From assembly GCF_027257195.1 (NCBI RefSeq), contig NZ_JAPDFS010000003.1, positions 393,018 through 457,017 on the forward strand: a DNA stretch of 64,000 bases, in the 5' to 3' direction. Below the pieces are notes generated by a model that was not told the DNA's origin, did no database searches, and saw nothing but the letters and a program-made list of their open reading frames with translations. Both the position numbers and the translations under genes were made by a program. Positions 45,525 through 54,096 of the stretch are shown here, piece after piece. Position 1 is the stretch's first letter, and each line of letters opens with the position of its first letter. Source of the DNA: Halorubrum sp. F4 (GTDB taxonomy: Archaea; Halobacteriota; Halobacteria; Halobacteriales; Haloferacaceae).

Positions 45525-45582
45525 GACTGCAGTCGTTTATCAACATAGATAACCCGCCCCGTGTCTTTAATAGGGAATTCCC
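45525..45582 (+). promoter_or_regulatory. Archaellin promoter region with two palindromes
   Basis: A perfect palindrome GACTGCAGTC lies at 45525-45534, flanked by AAACG and GTTT. The TATA box TTTAATAGG (45566-45574) partly overlaps a second palindrome GGGAATTCCC (45573-45582). Transcription would start near 45595-45600, about 40 bases before the ATG at 45636. Both palindromes may be regulator sites. Confidence 0.5.
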
Positions 45583-45635
45583 GCTCCGTAGCGATAACGC
45601 CCGCCGGGCAGGCCGCGGGCCCACACAACAAACCA

Positions 45636-46232
45636 ATGTTCGAAACCATATTCGACGAGGAAGAGCGCGGTCAAGTGGGGATCGGGACGCTCATCGTGTT
45701 CATCGCGATGGTGCTGGTGGCGGCGATCGCCGCCGGCGTCCTGATCAACACGGCCGGCTTCCTCCAGACGCAGGCGGAGGCGACGGGCGAGGAGAGTACG
45801 AGTCAAGTGAGTGATCGGCTACAGGTCGTGAGTACCTCTGGTGAGGTGAATCAAGCAAATAACGATGAGATCACCTCACTCAATTTCGTCGTAGCAATAG
45901 CGCCGGGGTCGAGCCCGATTGACCTTCAGCAGACAACGGCAGAATTCATTGGTCAAGACGGCCAGGTAACCTTCGATCTAAATGAAAATGACGTGGACGA
46001 GGTTACGACAAGTAATATTATCGGGACTGACAGCGGTCAGGTTCTTACTGACAACAGTGACCGAGTTAACGTGAATGTTGACCTTACTACCAACACAGAC
46101 GTTGATTACAACGTGCTCAGCGAGGGTGAGCGTCTAACGGTGACGTTCACGACAGCTACGGGCGCGACGACTACCAAAGAGATCCGAGTCCCGACGACCA
46201 TCACGAGCGAAGATAGCTCGGTGAGGCTGTAA
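45636..46232 (+). CDS. arlA1: Archaellin (archaellum filament subunit)
   Basis: 198 residues from the ATG at 45636, [20 protein letters not shown]. The class III signal peptide is cut by the prepilin peptidase PibD, most likely after RG. The hydrophobic stretch [23 protein letters not shown] is the core helix of the filament. The outer domain is variable and less GC-rich than the genome. The stop is followed after 2 bases by the start of a second archaellin with the same N-terminus. Sequon-like N-x-S/T sites are present; N-glycosylation is known for haloarchaeal archaellins. Confidence 0.95.
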   Translation: MFETIFDEEERGQVGIGTLIVFIAMVLVAAIAAGVLINTAGFLQTQAEATGEESTSQVSDRLQVVSTSGEVNQANNDEITSLNFVVAIAPGSSPIDLQQTTAEFIGQDGQVTFDLNENDVDEVTTSNIIGTDSGQVLTDNSDRVNVNVDLTTNTDVDYNVLSEGERLTVTFTTATGATTTKEIRVPTTITSEDSSVRL

Positions 46233-46234
46233 CA

Positions 46235-47491
46235 ATGTTCGAATTCATCACTAACCCCGAGGATCGCGGCCAGGTGGGGATCGGGACGCTCATCGTGTTC
46301 ATCGCGATGGTGCTGGTGGCAGCGATCGCCGCCGGCGTTCTGATCAACACCGCTGGGTTCCTTCAGTCACAGGCAGAAGCAACGGGTCAAGAGAGTACGG
46401 ACCTCGTGTCCGAACGTATTGAGGTCGGTAGCTCCGTCGGTATCGTCGCTTCGGGGGACGACACCCTCAACGAGATTCGAGTGTCGGTCTCCGGGGCACC
46501 TGGCTCCGATAACATCGATCTGAGTGAGACGACGATCCAAGCGGTCGGACCGGGTGGACAGGAGAACTTAGTCTTCGCCGTACCGAAGTCGTTGGACTTC
46601 GACACAAGCATTAATACGGCCGATAGCGAGATCGAAGCACAGTTACAAGTCGACGAAACTGCCGATACAGTCGACGTGTCAGTCGGTGATGGCTACGACA
46701 TCGCAGACGATTACTCACTCGTCGTAACCGCAGATGAGACAAGCAATGAAGCCGGGAGCCTTGCTGGTAGCGAATTCGATTCTGGTGAAGTAGTGACGGT
46801 CAGCGTTGATCCTGCTGAGTTGGATAGCGCGGCTACCGCTAATACCCTCTCTGTGGAACTAAAAGATGGTGGGGACACCAATCAGGGCACCGCAAGTATC
46901 GAAATCGTGTCTGACTCGCCCGACACCAGTATTGCGACCGCGGGCAGCGAGATCGAGTCGCAAGCGAACATCGGCGATCGCGACAGCTCAATTAGTGTGT
47001 CCGTTGGTGGTGGCCACTCCCTTCAGGACAGTGGTGAAATCGTCGTCACCAACGGGGAGACTGAAGTCGGAACGCTCTCCGGCTCCGAGTTCAGTGCCGG
47101 AGAGGTTGTCTCGATTGATGTTGACAACAGTCAGTTCACCACGGGTGACCAACTTGACGTGGAATTCTACGAGGATGACACGGATGAAACCACCGAGGGC
47201 ACGACGACTACTGATGTCGTCGACGACGTGGGCACACTCAGCGATCTTAATGGTGGCGAGTTCGCCGTCCGTGACGACGGGACAATTCAAGAAAGTGCCG
47301 TACTTGACAGTGAGTCACAGTTCCAGATTCTCTTGAATCCTGATGCTGGCGCCTTCAAAAACGGAGGAACGGCCTTCGGCGAAGGAGAGCAGGCAACTCT
47401 CGACATCGTCTCGCCCGCAGGCGCGGCGACACAGGTCGAACTCCGCGCACCCGACCTGTTCAATTCACAGGGCGAAGCCGTCAGGCTCTAA
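46235..47491 (+). CDS. arlA2: Large archaellin with duplicated outer domain
   Basis: 418 residues, about twice the usual archaellin. The first 55 residues are nearly identical to the upstream archaellin ([18 protein letters not shown] core helix, PibD site). Residues about 123-229 and 230-333 are two tandem copies of an Ig-like unit with a 107-codon period (46601-46921 and 46922-about 47233). Copies share SI.TA.SEIE.Q, the 'SVG.G' block and 'SL.GSEF..GEVV..VD'. The C-terminal part returns to archaellin-like sequence, ending [11 protein letters not shown], close to the SSVRL end of the first. Composition is lower in GC (52 percent in 46621-46680). Expressed behind arlA1 with a 2-base gap. Confidence 0.93.
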   Translation: MFEFITNPEDRGQVGIGTLIVFIAMVLVAAIAAGVLINTAGFLQSQAEATGQESTDLVSERIEVGSSVGIVASGDDTLNEIRVSVSGAPGSDNIDLSETTIQAVGPGGQENLVFAVPKSLDFDTSINTADSEIEAQLQVDETADTVDVSVGDGYDIADDYSLVVTADETSNEAGSLAGSEFDSGEVVTVSVDPAELDSAATANTLSVELKDGGDTNQGTASIEIVSDSPDTSIATAGSEIESQANIGDRDSSISVSVGGGHSLQDSGEIVVTNGETEVGTLSGSEFSAGEVVSIDVDNSQFTTGDQLDVEFYEDDTDETTEGTTTTDVVDDVGTLSDLNGGEFAVRDDGTIQESAVLDSESQFQILLNPDAGAFKNGGTAFGEGEQATLDIVSPAGAATQVELRAPDLFNSQGEAVRL

Positions 47492-47546
47492 CGAGCCACG
47501 AACCACCCGCTAACCACTTTCCGACGGAATCGATCCGCCCGGAACA

Positions 47547-47554
47547 CCTATTTT
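47547..47554 (+). promoter_or_regulatory. TATA box of the unknown gene after the archaellins
   Basis: CCTATTTT, 23-30 bases before the ATG at 47577, consistent with a leaderless transcript separate from the archaellins. Confidence 0.5.
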
Positions 47555-47576
47555 CTCGCGCGACCACGCTTTCCCC

Positions 47577-48206
47577 ATGAGTGACCACGACGCACCGCCG
47601 GCCGATCCCGACGACCTCGATTTTACCGACGACGAGAGCGTCGTCGAGATCGGGGAGGGCCGGTACGTCGTCGGGACCGACGGCCGCCCGAACGTCCGGC
47701 GGCGGTCACGGGCGTCCGCGCCGGATCCCGGACCGGCCGACGGGTCGGGGTTTCAGTCGCCGGCGGATCCCGCGCCTGCGACCGATCGCGAGCCGGTCGC
47801 CGGCGACCGGGACGGTGCGGGTGGTGACGGCGGAAGCGGTGGATCCGGCGACGTCGACCGACGAGCCGTGAGCCAGTGGCTGGCGGACTCCTTCGACGAC
47901 GACGGCTTCGACTATGGAGTGGACGTGACGCTCCACGCGAAGGGCTCGACCGCGCGCAACCGCATGGTCTCGAACGACGTGACCGCCACCTTCGACAACA
48001 CCCTCTCGTGGTTCGTCTCCAACGCCGGCCCGGGAACGGACCCCGCCGAGGCGCTCGGGCTCCTCCTCGTCGCCGCCGACAGCCCGGTCGACGTGCCGCC
48101 GGTGGCGATCAAACGCTTCGCTGCGAGCCAGGGCCTCTCCGCGAACGACTCCATCGCGGACCTGATCCGCGCCGCCGAGGACGCCGGCGGCTTCCGGATC
48201 GAGTGA
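47577..48206 (+). CDS. Uncharacterised haloarchaeal protein
   Basis: 209 residues. Residues 1-100 are acidic and low complexity, with an early motif VVEIGEGRYVVGTDGRPNVRRR. The C-terminal domain (about 100-209) is structured: VSQWLADSFDDDGFDYGVDVTLHAKGSTARNRMVSNDVTATFDNTLSWFVSNAGPG (landmarks RRAVSQWLADSF and ATFDNTLSWFVSNAG) and PVAIKRFAASQGLSANDSIADLIRAAE. No membrane segment. The position directly behind the archaellin genes suggests a link to motility, but it has its own promoter and no recognised motif. Confidence 0.72.
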   Translation: MSDHDAPPADPDDLDFTDDESVVEIGEGRYVVGTDGRPNVRRRSRASAPDPGPADGSGFQSPADPAPATDREPVAGDRDGAGGDGGSGGSGDVDRRAVSQWLADSFDDDGFDYGVDVTLHAKGSTARNRMVSNDVTATFDNTLSWFVSNAGPGTDPAEALGLLLVAADSPVDVPPVAIKRFAASQGLSANDSIADLIRAAEDAGGFRIE

Positions 48207-48616
48207 GAGACATGTATCGTTTGGAGCCGAAGAGTTCGGTACGTTCGTGACCGCGGACCATGTCTTCAAAGCCCCAGCCGCGACGATTCGCGCGGCTCGC
48301 TGTGCTCCTCACTCGGTCGCTATCGCTCCCTCGTTGCGGTGCTTGCTGCGCCGTGCGTCGTCCTCGCGACTGCCCCTTTGAGCCCCACCCAACCGCACAG
48401 CCCCGCACCTCACGCCTCCCCAGCCTCGTCACCGGACTGCGTCCGGTTTCAAGCGAGAGCATCGCTCTCGCCCTGTCGATCGGTCTCCGCTTCGCTTCGA
48501 CCGCTCGACTCCCTCATACGATCGGTTCGTGTCCTAACGGGCACTCACCGGCGCACGCCACCGCAGTCGAACGAACGGGATCGCCGACGGATCGACGGAG
48601 CCCGGCGGTTCCCCCG
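48207..48616. other. Non-coding stretch holding the long dispersed repeat
   Basis: No gene is supported. Open frames here run through the repeat and have no protein-like features. Two perfect small hairpins with three-base loops are present, ACCGGAC/GTCCGGT (48431-48447) and CGAGAGC/GCTCTCG (48454-48470). Confidence 0.6.
48267..48564 (+). repeat. Dispersed repeat, long copy
   Basis: Same block order as the copy at 36303-36428: CAAAGCCCC on the left, the shared 38-base centre at 48391-48428, and CTCACCGGCGCACGCCACCGC on the right. It is longer because of about 115 extra bases before the centre and about 55 after. The internal hairpins may help it fold. Mobility cannot be judged from one window. 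Confidence 0.65.
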
Positions 48617-49105
48617 CTACAACACGAAGAACAGAACCGCGCCGAGTACCACCAAGATCGCGTACAGCCCCGCCATCGCCTCCCGCTTGAACGTCCCGCC
48701 GACGGGCAGGCCGAGCAGCCGCCGGGTCGGCGGCAGGATCGCGATCCCTCCCAGGAGGAGGAACCACGCTCCCGGATTCGTGATCTGCGTGAGGGCGATC
48801 ACGATCGTGGCGTACCCGATCACGTAGGTTCCGCGCCGCCACAGCTGCTCGCGCTCGGTCAGCTCCTCGGCCGCGACGCCGAAGAGATCGGCGGCGGTCA
48901 CGTCGCCGGTCCCGGTTCCGCCGCCCGCCGACCCGCCGTCACCCCTGGCTCCGCCGGACCGTGCGGCCACCTGCTTCGCCTGGCGCTGTACGTACTGGTC
49001 CAGCTCCTCGGCGGCCTCCTCGTTCTGCGGCGCACCGCACTCCGAGCAGAACCGGGCGGAGTCGTCGATCGACGCCTCACAGCGGGGACAGGACTTCATC
49101 CTCAT
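48617..49105 (-). CDS. Zinc-ribbon membrane protein
   Basis: 162 residues. A zinc ribbon at the N-terminus, CPRCEASIDDSARFCSEC (two CxxC pairs), is followed by a Gly-rich spacer, a short helical part (TAADLFGVAAEELTEREQLWRRG) and three hydrophobic segments (VIGYATIVIALTQI, WFLLLGGIAILPP, GLYAILVVLGAVLFFVL). A common haloarchaeal architecture of unknown function. A TATA box about 25 bases upstream supports the start MRMKSCPRC; an internal Met two codons later is also possible. Confidence 0.8.
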   Translation of the reverse strand: MRMKSCPRCEASIDDSARFCSECGAPQNEEAAEELDQYVQRQAKQVAARSGGARGDGGSAGGGTGTGDVTAADLFGVAAEELTEREQLWRRGTYVIGYATIVIALTQITNPGAWFLLLGGIAILPPTRRLLGLPVGGTFKREAMAGLYAILVVLGAVLFFVL

Positions 49106-49125
49106 CGGAACGGCACCGCGGTCGG

Positions 49126-49134
49126 GCTTAACTC
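49126..49134 (-). promoter_or_regulatory. TATA box of the zinc-ribbon protein gene
   Basis: Minus strand AGAGTTAAG, 21-29 bases before the ATG at 49105. Confidence 0.45.
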
Positions 49135-49330
49135 TTCGGTCCGTCGCCCGGTTCGTCCCGGATCTCGATATCCGTATCGTGCCTCACGAGTCTCCTCCGG
49201 CCGGATCGTCGCCGTTCCGATCGTTTTCTCAGTTGATAATCGGGGGCGCACGTTTTAGTCGACCTGCGGTGGAGTCGAGACCGAACGACGACGGTCCGTC
49301 CCTCGACGGGCCTCGCGGACGACCCACACG

Positions 49331-51784
49331 ATGCCACAGCACTCCCCGCCGCCCTCGACGAACGCTTCCCTCCCTCCAACGGTCCGTACCGACCATAGGG
49401 CCTGCGTGGACCGGACGACCCGTGCCCGCCGGGCAGTCGCGTGGCTCCTCGGGATCGCGCTCGTCGGATTCCTCCTCGCGGGCACGTCTCCCGCAGTCGG
49501 TGCGGCCACCGCGAGCGTTACCACGGCTCCCGCTGGCGATGCTCCCGCCGCGGTGAACGCCTCCTTCGGATCCGACACGTACACGACGACCGCCGGCGAC
49601 CTCGCCGAACTCACGGTCAACATCGAGGAGGGCGGCACGAAGTACCTCCTCGTCGGCGGAAACCGCCTGACCGATCCGAACGCGCCGGTGGGGTTCGTCG
49701 ACGTCATCGAGGTCAACGGCGAGGGTTCGGTCACGGTGGCCCTCAACACCCGCACGGCGGGGACGGGAGTGGACTACGTCTCCGTCACGAGCGAGGAGGG
49801 TAGTGCCACCAGCTGTGCGGTGTCGGGCTGCTCGCTCGACTTCGTAGACGAGGACGGCGAGCCAGTCGCGAGCAGTCTCGCCGGGCTCCCGTCGAGCACG
49901 GGCGCGGACGGTCCGGTTCGCCCGCTCGTCCCCCAGCGCTACCGGCTCTCGCTCGTCGACAACGCGACGTTCACCGTCGACGGCGATGGTACCGTCGCTC
50001 CTGCGGGCGAATCCGAGCGATCGAAACTCGTCTTGACCGAGCCCGAGCGCCGCGTGGCAGAGGAGGTGGAGGTGTTCACGACGATGCCGGGCGGATCGGA
50101 CGGGGGCGAGGCGGTCGGATCGCTACGAAGCGACGGGCTCGACCGCTCGGCCGTCACGAAGGGCGACCGCCTCGTGATCGGCGTCGAGGCAGCCGGGATC
50201 TGGGGCGCGTTCTCGCACCTCGCCGCCGAGCGGGACGCGGGACCGGTCGAGGCGGGCGAGAACGCGACCGGCGCGGTGCTCGGCGACCTACTGACCGAGG
50301 AGGGGGGAGTTCACCTCCGGATCGAACAGACGAACCCTCGCCGGAACAACGCTCCGACGCGGATCGGCCCCGACCAGCTCGAGGACGCCACGCTGATCTT
50401 CGAGTCGGCGAGCGAGCTCGAGAGCGCGCCCGACGACCCGACTGCGGGCCGACTCTACCTCGTGATCGACACGAGCGACGGGAACGCGATCGGCGACCGG
50501 CTCGACCCCGGCGAGGAGTACCGCGTCGAGTTCGGGCTCGACGGCACGGACGGCGAGCGGTATCGGTTCGCCGACGATCCGGCCGCCGTCGACGCCGACG
50601 CTCCGTTCGCGGCCGCCTCCGTCGGCGACGACGGGACGCCCGAGCAGTTCCCGTACCTGTCGACCGACGAGACGGGCGTCACGGTCAACGCGACGTTCTC
50701 CGTCAGCGAGCGCTACCTCCGGTACGACCACGTCACCGACGACGGCGAGGTCCTCGTCGACGGCAGCGGAGTGACCGGGACGACGACGCTGTTGCCCGCG
50801 AACGAGCTGACGGCCACGTTCGCCTACGACGGCGGCGAGACGCCGCGGGCCTCCGAGTCGACGGTCCGGATCGACGACGACGGGACCTTCAGCGTCGATC
50901 CCGGGATCGGCGAGGCACAACCCGGCGATCGACTGACGTTCGATCTGTACGCCGGTTCGGGACCCTACGATAGCCGGACGGCGATCGTCGTCTCGGACGC
51001 CGCGGACCCCGACCGGCTGCGGCTCGCTAACGAACCGATCGAACTCAACGTGACTCGCGGTGACACGCTCTCCGAGCTGTCCGTGACGGTTCGCAACGCC
51101 GGCGCCGTCGAGGGGCGGGAATCGTTGTCGCTCGACGTTGCTGGCGGGGAACTATACGAAGAACGGTACGTGACCGTCGCCCCGGACGAGCCGAAAAACG
51201 AGACGTTCAACGGGACGACGGTCGACCTCGATCCCGGCACGTACTCGTACACGCTGGCAATCGACGGCGACGAGACGACGGGTACGCTCACGGTCGAACC
51301 GGACCCCGCAGTGACCCAGATCGACGACGGGACGGACGACGGTGGGACGGACGGCGACGACGGTGGGACGGACGGCGACGACGGTGGAACGAACGACGAC
51401 GGCAGCGACGGTAGCGGGGACGACGCGGGTGAGACCGGAAACGGCGTCGAGGGGGCGAACGAGACGGAGACGACGAACGGAACCGGGGTCGCCAACGGGA
51501 CGGAGCCCGACGACACGGGAGCCGGAACCGAAACCGAGCCTGAAAACGGCACGGACGGCGAAAACGACGCGGAGACGGCGAACGGGACCGGAACCGGAAG
51601 CGTCGGGGAACCGGGGAACGGAACCGACGCCGGGAATGGATCCGCCCCCAACGGGAGCGACGGTGACGACCCGGAGACTCCCGCGGCTTCGGCGACTCCG
51701 GGTCTGGTTCCCGTCGGAACCCGCGAGGCGTTCGGCGGGACGGTCGTCGTGGGTGCGACGTACCTGCTCGGCCACTGGGTCTAA
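49331..51784 (+). CDS. Secreted surface glycoprotein with acidic Thr/Asn/Gly-rich stalk
   Basis: 817 residues. A signal peptide with a late hydrophobic core (AVAWLLGIALVGFLLAGTSPAVGAA, residues about 36-60) follows a charged leader. An extracellular beta-rich region holds several Ig-like units (about 60-660). The stalk, residues about 665-790, is made of DDGGTDGDDGG repeats and many NGT or NGS sequons, as in haloarchaeal S-layer and surface proteins. The short C-terminal end PVGTREAFGGTVVVGATYLLGHWV is hydrophobic and may be a retention signal. This belongs to the haloarchaeal surface-protein group with a conserved C-terminal tail; the exact role is unknown. It lies between the archaellin genes and the chemotaxis genes. 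Confidence 0.78.
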   Translation: MPQHSPPPSTNASLPPTVRTDHRACVDRTTRARRAVAWLLGIALVGFLLAGTSPAVGAATASVTTAPAGDAPAAVNASFGSDTYTTTAGDLAELTVNIEEGGTKYLLVGGNRLTDPNAPVGFVDVIEVNGEGSVTVALNTRTAGTGVDYVSVTSEEGSATSCAVSGCSLDFVDEDGEPVASSLAGLPSSTGADGPVRPLVPQRYRLSLVDNATFTVDGDGTVAPAGESERSKLVLTEPERRVAEEVEVFTTMPGGSDGGEAVGSLRSDGLDRSAVTKGDRLVIGVEAAGIWGAFSHLAAERDAGPVEAGENATGAVLGDLLTEEGGVHLRIEQTNPRRNNAPTRIGPDQLEDATLIFESASELESAPDDPTAGRLYLVIDTSDGNAIGDRLDPGEEYRVEFGLDGTDGERYRFADDPAAVDADAPFAAASVGDDGTPEQFPYLSTDETGVTVNATFSVSERYLRYDHVTDDGEVLVDGSGVTGTTTLLPANELTATFAYDGGETPRASESTVRIDDDGTFSVDPGIGEAQPGDRLTFDLYAGSGPYDSRTAIVVSDAADPDRLRLANEPIELNVTRGDTLSELSVTVRNAGAVEGRESLSLDVAGGELYEERYVTVAPDEPKNETFNGTTVDLDPGTYSYTLAIDGDETTGTLTVEPDPAVTQIDDGTDDGGTDGDDGGTDGDDGGTNDDGSDGSGDDAGETGNGVEGANETETTNGTGVANGTEPDDTGAGTETEPENGTDGENDAETANGTGTGSVGEPGNGTDAGNGSAPNGSDGDDPETPAASATPGLVPVGTREAFGGTVVVGATYLLGHWV

Positions 51785-51788
51785 TCTC

Positions 51789-51795
51789 GTTTTTA
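51789..51795 (+). terminator. T-rich terminator after the surface glycoprotein gene
   Basis: GTTTTTA within a pyrimidine-rich stretch directly after the stop at 51784. Oligo-T tracts terminate archaeal transcription. Inferred. Confidence 0.35.
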
Positions 51796-51809
51796 CCCTC
51801 GCCCACTCC

Positions 51810-51827
51810 GTTCTCAGCGATGAGAAC
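51810..51827. promoter_or_regulatory. Inverted repeat upstream of cheY
   Basis: GTTCTCA, GCGA, TGAGAAC, just upstream of the TATA-like GGTTAAGTGG (51839-51848), which lies about 25-30 bases before the cheY ATG at 51872. It could be an activator site or a weak terminator stem of the previous gene. Confidence 0.4.
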
Positions 51828-51871
51828 CGCGGGCGAGCGGTTAAGTGGACGCCCGCTCCGGGTTCGTGTAT

Positions 51872-52228
51872 ATGGCGAAGCGCGTGCTCATCGCGGACGA
51901 TTCGGAGTTCATGCGGAACCTGCTCCGTGAGATACTCGAGGGCGAGTTCGAGGTCGTCGGCGAGGCGGAAAACGGGGTGGAAGCGGTGAACATGTACGAC
52001 GAACACGGACCCGACCTCGTGATGATGGACATCGTGATGCCGATCCGCGACGGGATCGAGGCGACGACGGAGATCAAGGGCGACGACCCGGAGGCGACGG
52101 TGATCATGTGTACCAGCGTCGGCCAGGAGGAGAAGATGAAGGCGGCGATCAAGGCCGGCGCGGAGGGGTACATCACGAAGCCGTTCCAGAAGCCGAACGT
52201 CCTCGACGCCATCGGGTCGGCGGTCTGA
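51872..52228 (+). CDS. cheY: Chemotaxis response regulator CheY
   Basis: 118-residue single receiver domain. The phospho-acceptor is Asp 53 in LVMMDIVMP, acidic residues are Asp 9 and Asp 10, and the signalling lysine lies in GYITKPF. Phosphorylated CheY carries the signal from the CheA kinase to the archaellum switch. ATG at 51872 is chosen because it begins the conserved MAKRVLIADDS; frames further upstream are not family-like. The stop overlaps the cheC start by one base. cheA and the receptors are not in this window. Confidence 0.95.
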   Translation: MAKRVLIADDSEFMRNLLREILEGEFEVVGEAENGVEAVNMYDEHGPDLVMMDIVMPIRDGIEATTEIKGDDPEATVIMCTSVGQEEKMKAAIKAGAEGYITKPFQKPNVLDAIGSAV

Positions 52229-53448
52229 TGCGCGTCGACGTTCGGGCGCTCGGCGCGTGTAACCGGCTCGCCGAACGCGGCGCGGAGCGCGCCGCAAACG
52301 CGCTGGGCGAGCTGACGGGGTCGGACCTCGCGGTCGAGGTGACGGGCGCGAGCGTCGCCACCGGCGAGGACCTCGCGAAGGCCTTCTCCGGTCGCGAGTC
52401 GATCGGCGTGCGCGTCGGACTCGACGGCGGCCTGGAAGGATCGGCCGTGCTCGCGTTCGACGCCGACCAGATCGACGGGCTGCTCTCGGTGCTGCCCGGC
52501 GGCGCGTCGACGGGCCGGAGCGCGGTGACGGAGGTCGGCAACATCGCGCTCGGCGGCTTCCTCGACGGCTGGGCCAACTACCTCGGTCGGGCGATCGACA
52601 TGACCCCGCCGCGGTACTTCGAGGCCGACGGCGCGGCGGTGCTGCCGGACGGCGCGCTCGCCGGCGACGGCGTCTTCCTCTTCGAGAGCCGGCTCGACGC
52701 CACGGGAACCGACCTCGACTTCTCGATCTACATGCTGCCCGACTCCGGGCCGTTTCGCGACCTCGTGGTCGGCAAGACCGCCACGGCGGCGACCGCGGGC
52801 GCGGAGGGTGCCGTCGGATCCGTGGGGACTGGAGGGGCGAGCGGGGGGACGAACGCGCCCGCGGTCCCGTACGAGTCGCTCTCGACGTTCGCGTCGCTGG
52901 CGAAGCGCGGCTCGGCGAACGCCGCCGACAACATCGGCATGATGACCGGCCTCGAGACCACCGTCGACGTGAGTCGACTCCGGTTCGTCCCGCTCGCGGA
53001 CGTGCCGAGCGAGGTGGGCACGGAGCCGCACGTCGGGACGGTCTTCGAGCTCCAGGGGAAGCCGAGCGGCTACCTCGCGATCCTCTTCTCGGAGGAGTCG
53101 GGGGCCGCGGTCGCCGAGGCGATGCTCCCGACCGAGCCGGACGAGCCGCTCGGCGGGATGGCCGAGAACGCGCTCCGTGAACTCGGCAACGTGATGACGA
53201 GCGGATTCATCGACGGCTGGGCGAACGTGCTCGGGACGTCCATCTCACACTCGCCGCCGGAGTTCGTCCACGACATCGGCTCGGCGACCGTCAGCCCGCT
53301 CGTCGCCTCGCTGAGCCGCCGCCAGGACTACGGGTTCGTCATCGACGCCGCCATCCGGACGGAGGGCGTCCAGGCGCGCTGTGACGTGTACGCGCTCCCC
53401 GACGAGCGCGAGTTGGCGGCGGCGCTGGAACGACTCTCCGAAACATGA
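52228..53448 (+). CDS. cheC: CheC with two CheC domains
   Basis: 406 residues: two CheC-type domains joined by a Gly/Ala-rich linker (residues about 185-210). Both halves carry the family active-site pattern, TEVGNIALGGFLDGWANYLG in the first and RELGNVMTSGFIDGWANVLG in the second; a partial third site is NAADNIGMMTG. CheC dephosphorylates CheY-P and binds CheD, and in archaea it also connects to the archaellum. Haloarchaea often have a long CheC beside short ones. Coupled to cheY by TGATG and to cheD by ATGA. Confidence 0.9.
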   Translation: MRVDVRALGACNRLAERGAERAANALGELTGSDLAVEVTGASVATGEDLAKAFSGRESIGVRVGLDGGLEGSAVLAFDADQIDGLLSVLPGGASTGRSAVTEVGNIALGGFLDGWANYLGRAIDMTPPRYFEADGAAVLPDGALAGDGVFLFESRLDATGTDLDFSIYMLPDSGPFRDLVVGKTATAATAGAEGAVGSVGTGGASGGTNAPAVPYESLSTFASLAKRGSANAADNIGMMTGLETTVDVSRLRFVPLADVPSEVGTEPHVGTVFELQGKPSGYLAILFSEESGAAVAEAMLPTEPDEPLGGMAENALRELGNVMTSGFIDGWANVLGTSISHSPPEFVHDIGSATVSPLVASLSRRQDYGFVIDAAIRTEGVQARCDVYALPDERELAAALERLSET

Positions 53449-53996
53449 GCCACCTCACGCCGTCGGGAGACTGGCCCGCCTCGGGTCGGACCGATCCGGA
53501 TCGATCCGATACGGCCCGGAACGACACCCCTCGGCGCGTGAAGGTCGGCGTCGGAGACCTCGCCGTGGTGAGCGATCGCGCAGTGTTGACGACGAGCGGG
53601 CTCGGTTCCTGTGTCGCGATCGCGCTCGTCGACCGGGAGGCCGGGGTCCGCGGACTCCTACACGCCATGCTTCCGTCCGCCGATGGGAGCGCCTCACGAT
53701 CCCCTCGTCCGGCGAAGTACGTCGATTCGGGACTCGAAACGCTCGTCGACGAGCTCGCGTCGGCCGGCGCGTCGCCCCGTCGACTCGAGGCGCGGCTCGT
53801 CGGCGGCGCGGAGATGCTCGATCTCACGGCCGCGGTCGGCCCGCGAAACGTCGAGCGCGCTCGCGAAAGGCTGGGGGCTGCCGGAATTCCCGTCGTCGCC
53901 AGCGACGTCGGCGACGCGGTCGGCCGGACGGTCCGGTTTCTGCCCGGCGGCGACCTCGCCGTGCGGGCGGCCGACGGCTTCGAACGCACCCTGTGA
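53445..53996 (+). CDS. cheD: Chemoreceptor glutamine deamidase CheD
   Basis: 183 residues. The catalytic triad region is visible: Cys 56 in TSGLGSCVAI, His 73 in GLLHAMLP, and the conserved Thr in the GGAEMLDLTAAVG region. CheD deamidates glutamines on chemoreceptors and pairs with CheC. An N-terminal extension of about 30 disordered residues is haloarchaeal. The ATG overlaps the cheC stop by four bases, giving tight coupling cheY-cheC-cheD. Confidence 0.93.
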   Translation: MSHLTPSGDWPASGRTDPDRSDTARNDTPRRVKVGVGDLAVVSDRAVLTTSGLGSCVAIALVDREAGVRGLLHAMLPSADGSASRSPRPAKYVDSGLETLVDELASAGASPRRLEARLVGGAEMLDLTAAVGPRNVERARERLGAAGIPVVASDVGDAVGRTVRFLPGGDLAVRAADGFERTL

Positions 53997-54047
53997 CGTT
54001 CTCGCCGAGACGGGCGGGATCCCGTCGGAACCGGTGTTCTCACGCCT

Positions 54048-54055
54048 GATATTTT
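54048..54055 (+). promoter_or_regulatory. TATA box of the archaellum motor operon
   Basis: TGATATTT in an AT-rich pocket 42-49 bases before the ATG at 54097, so a leader of about 15-20 bases is expected. It suggests arlCE-J can be expressed apart from cheYCD. Confidence 0.45.
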
Positions 54056-54096
54056 GAGGAGTGGGTTGAAGTGTCGTCTGCGGATTGCTGTGATCA

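Noticed and set aside
48260-49258. Frame of 332 residues through the dispersed repeat
   Set aside because: Built from non-coding repeat and antisense sequence of the zinc-ribbon gene, with no protein-like features.
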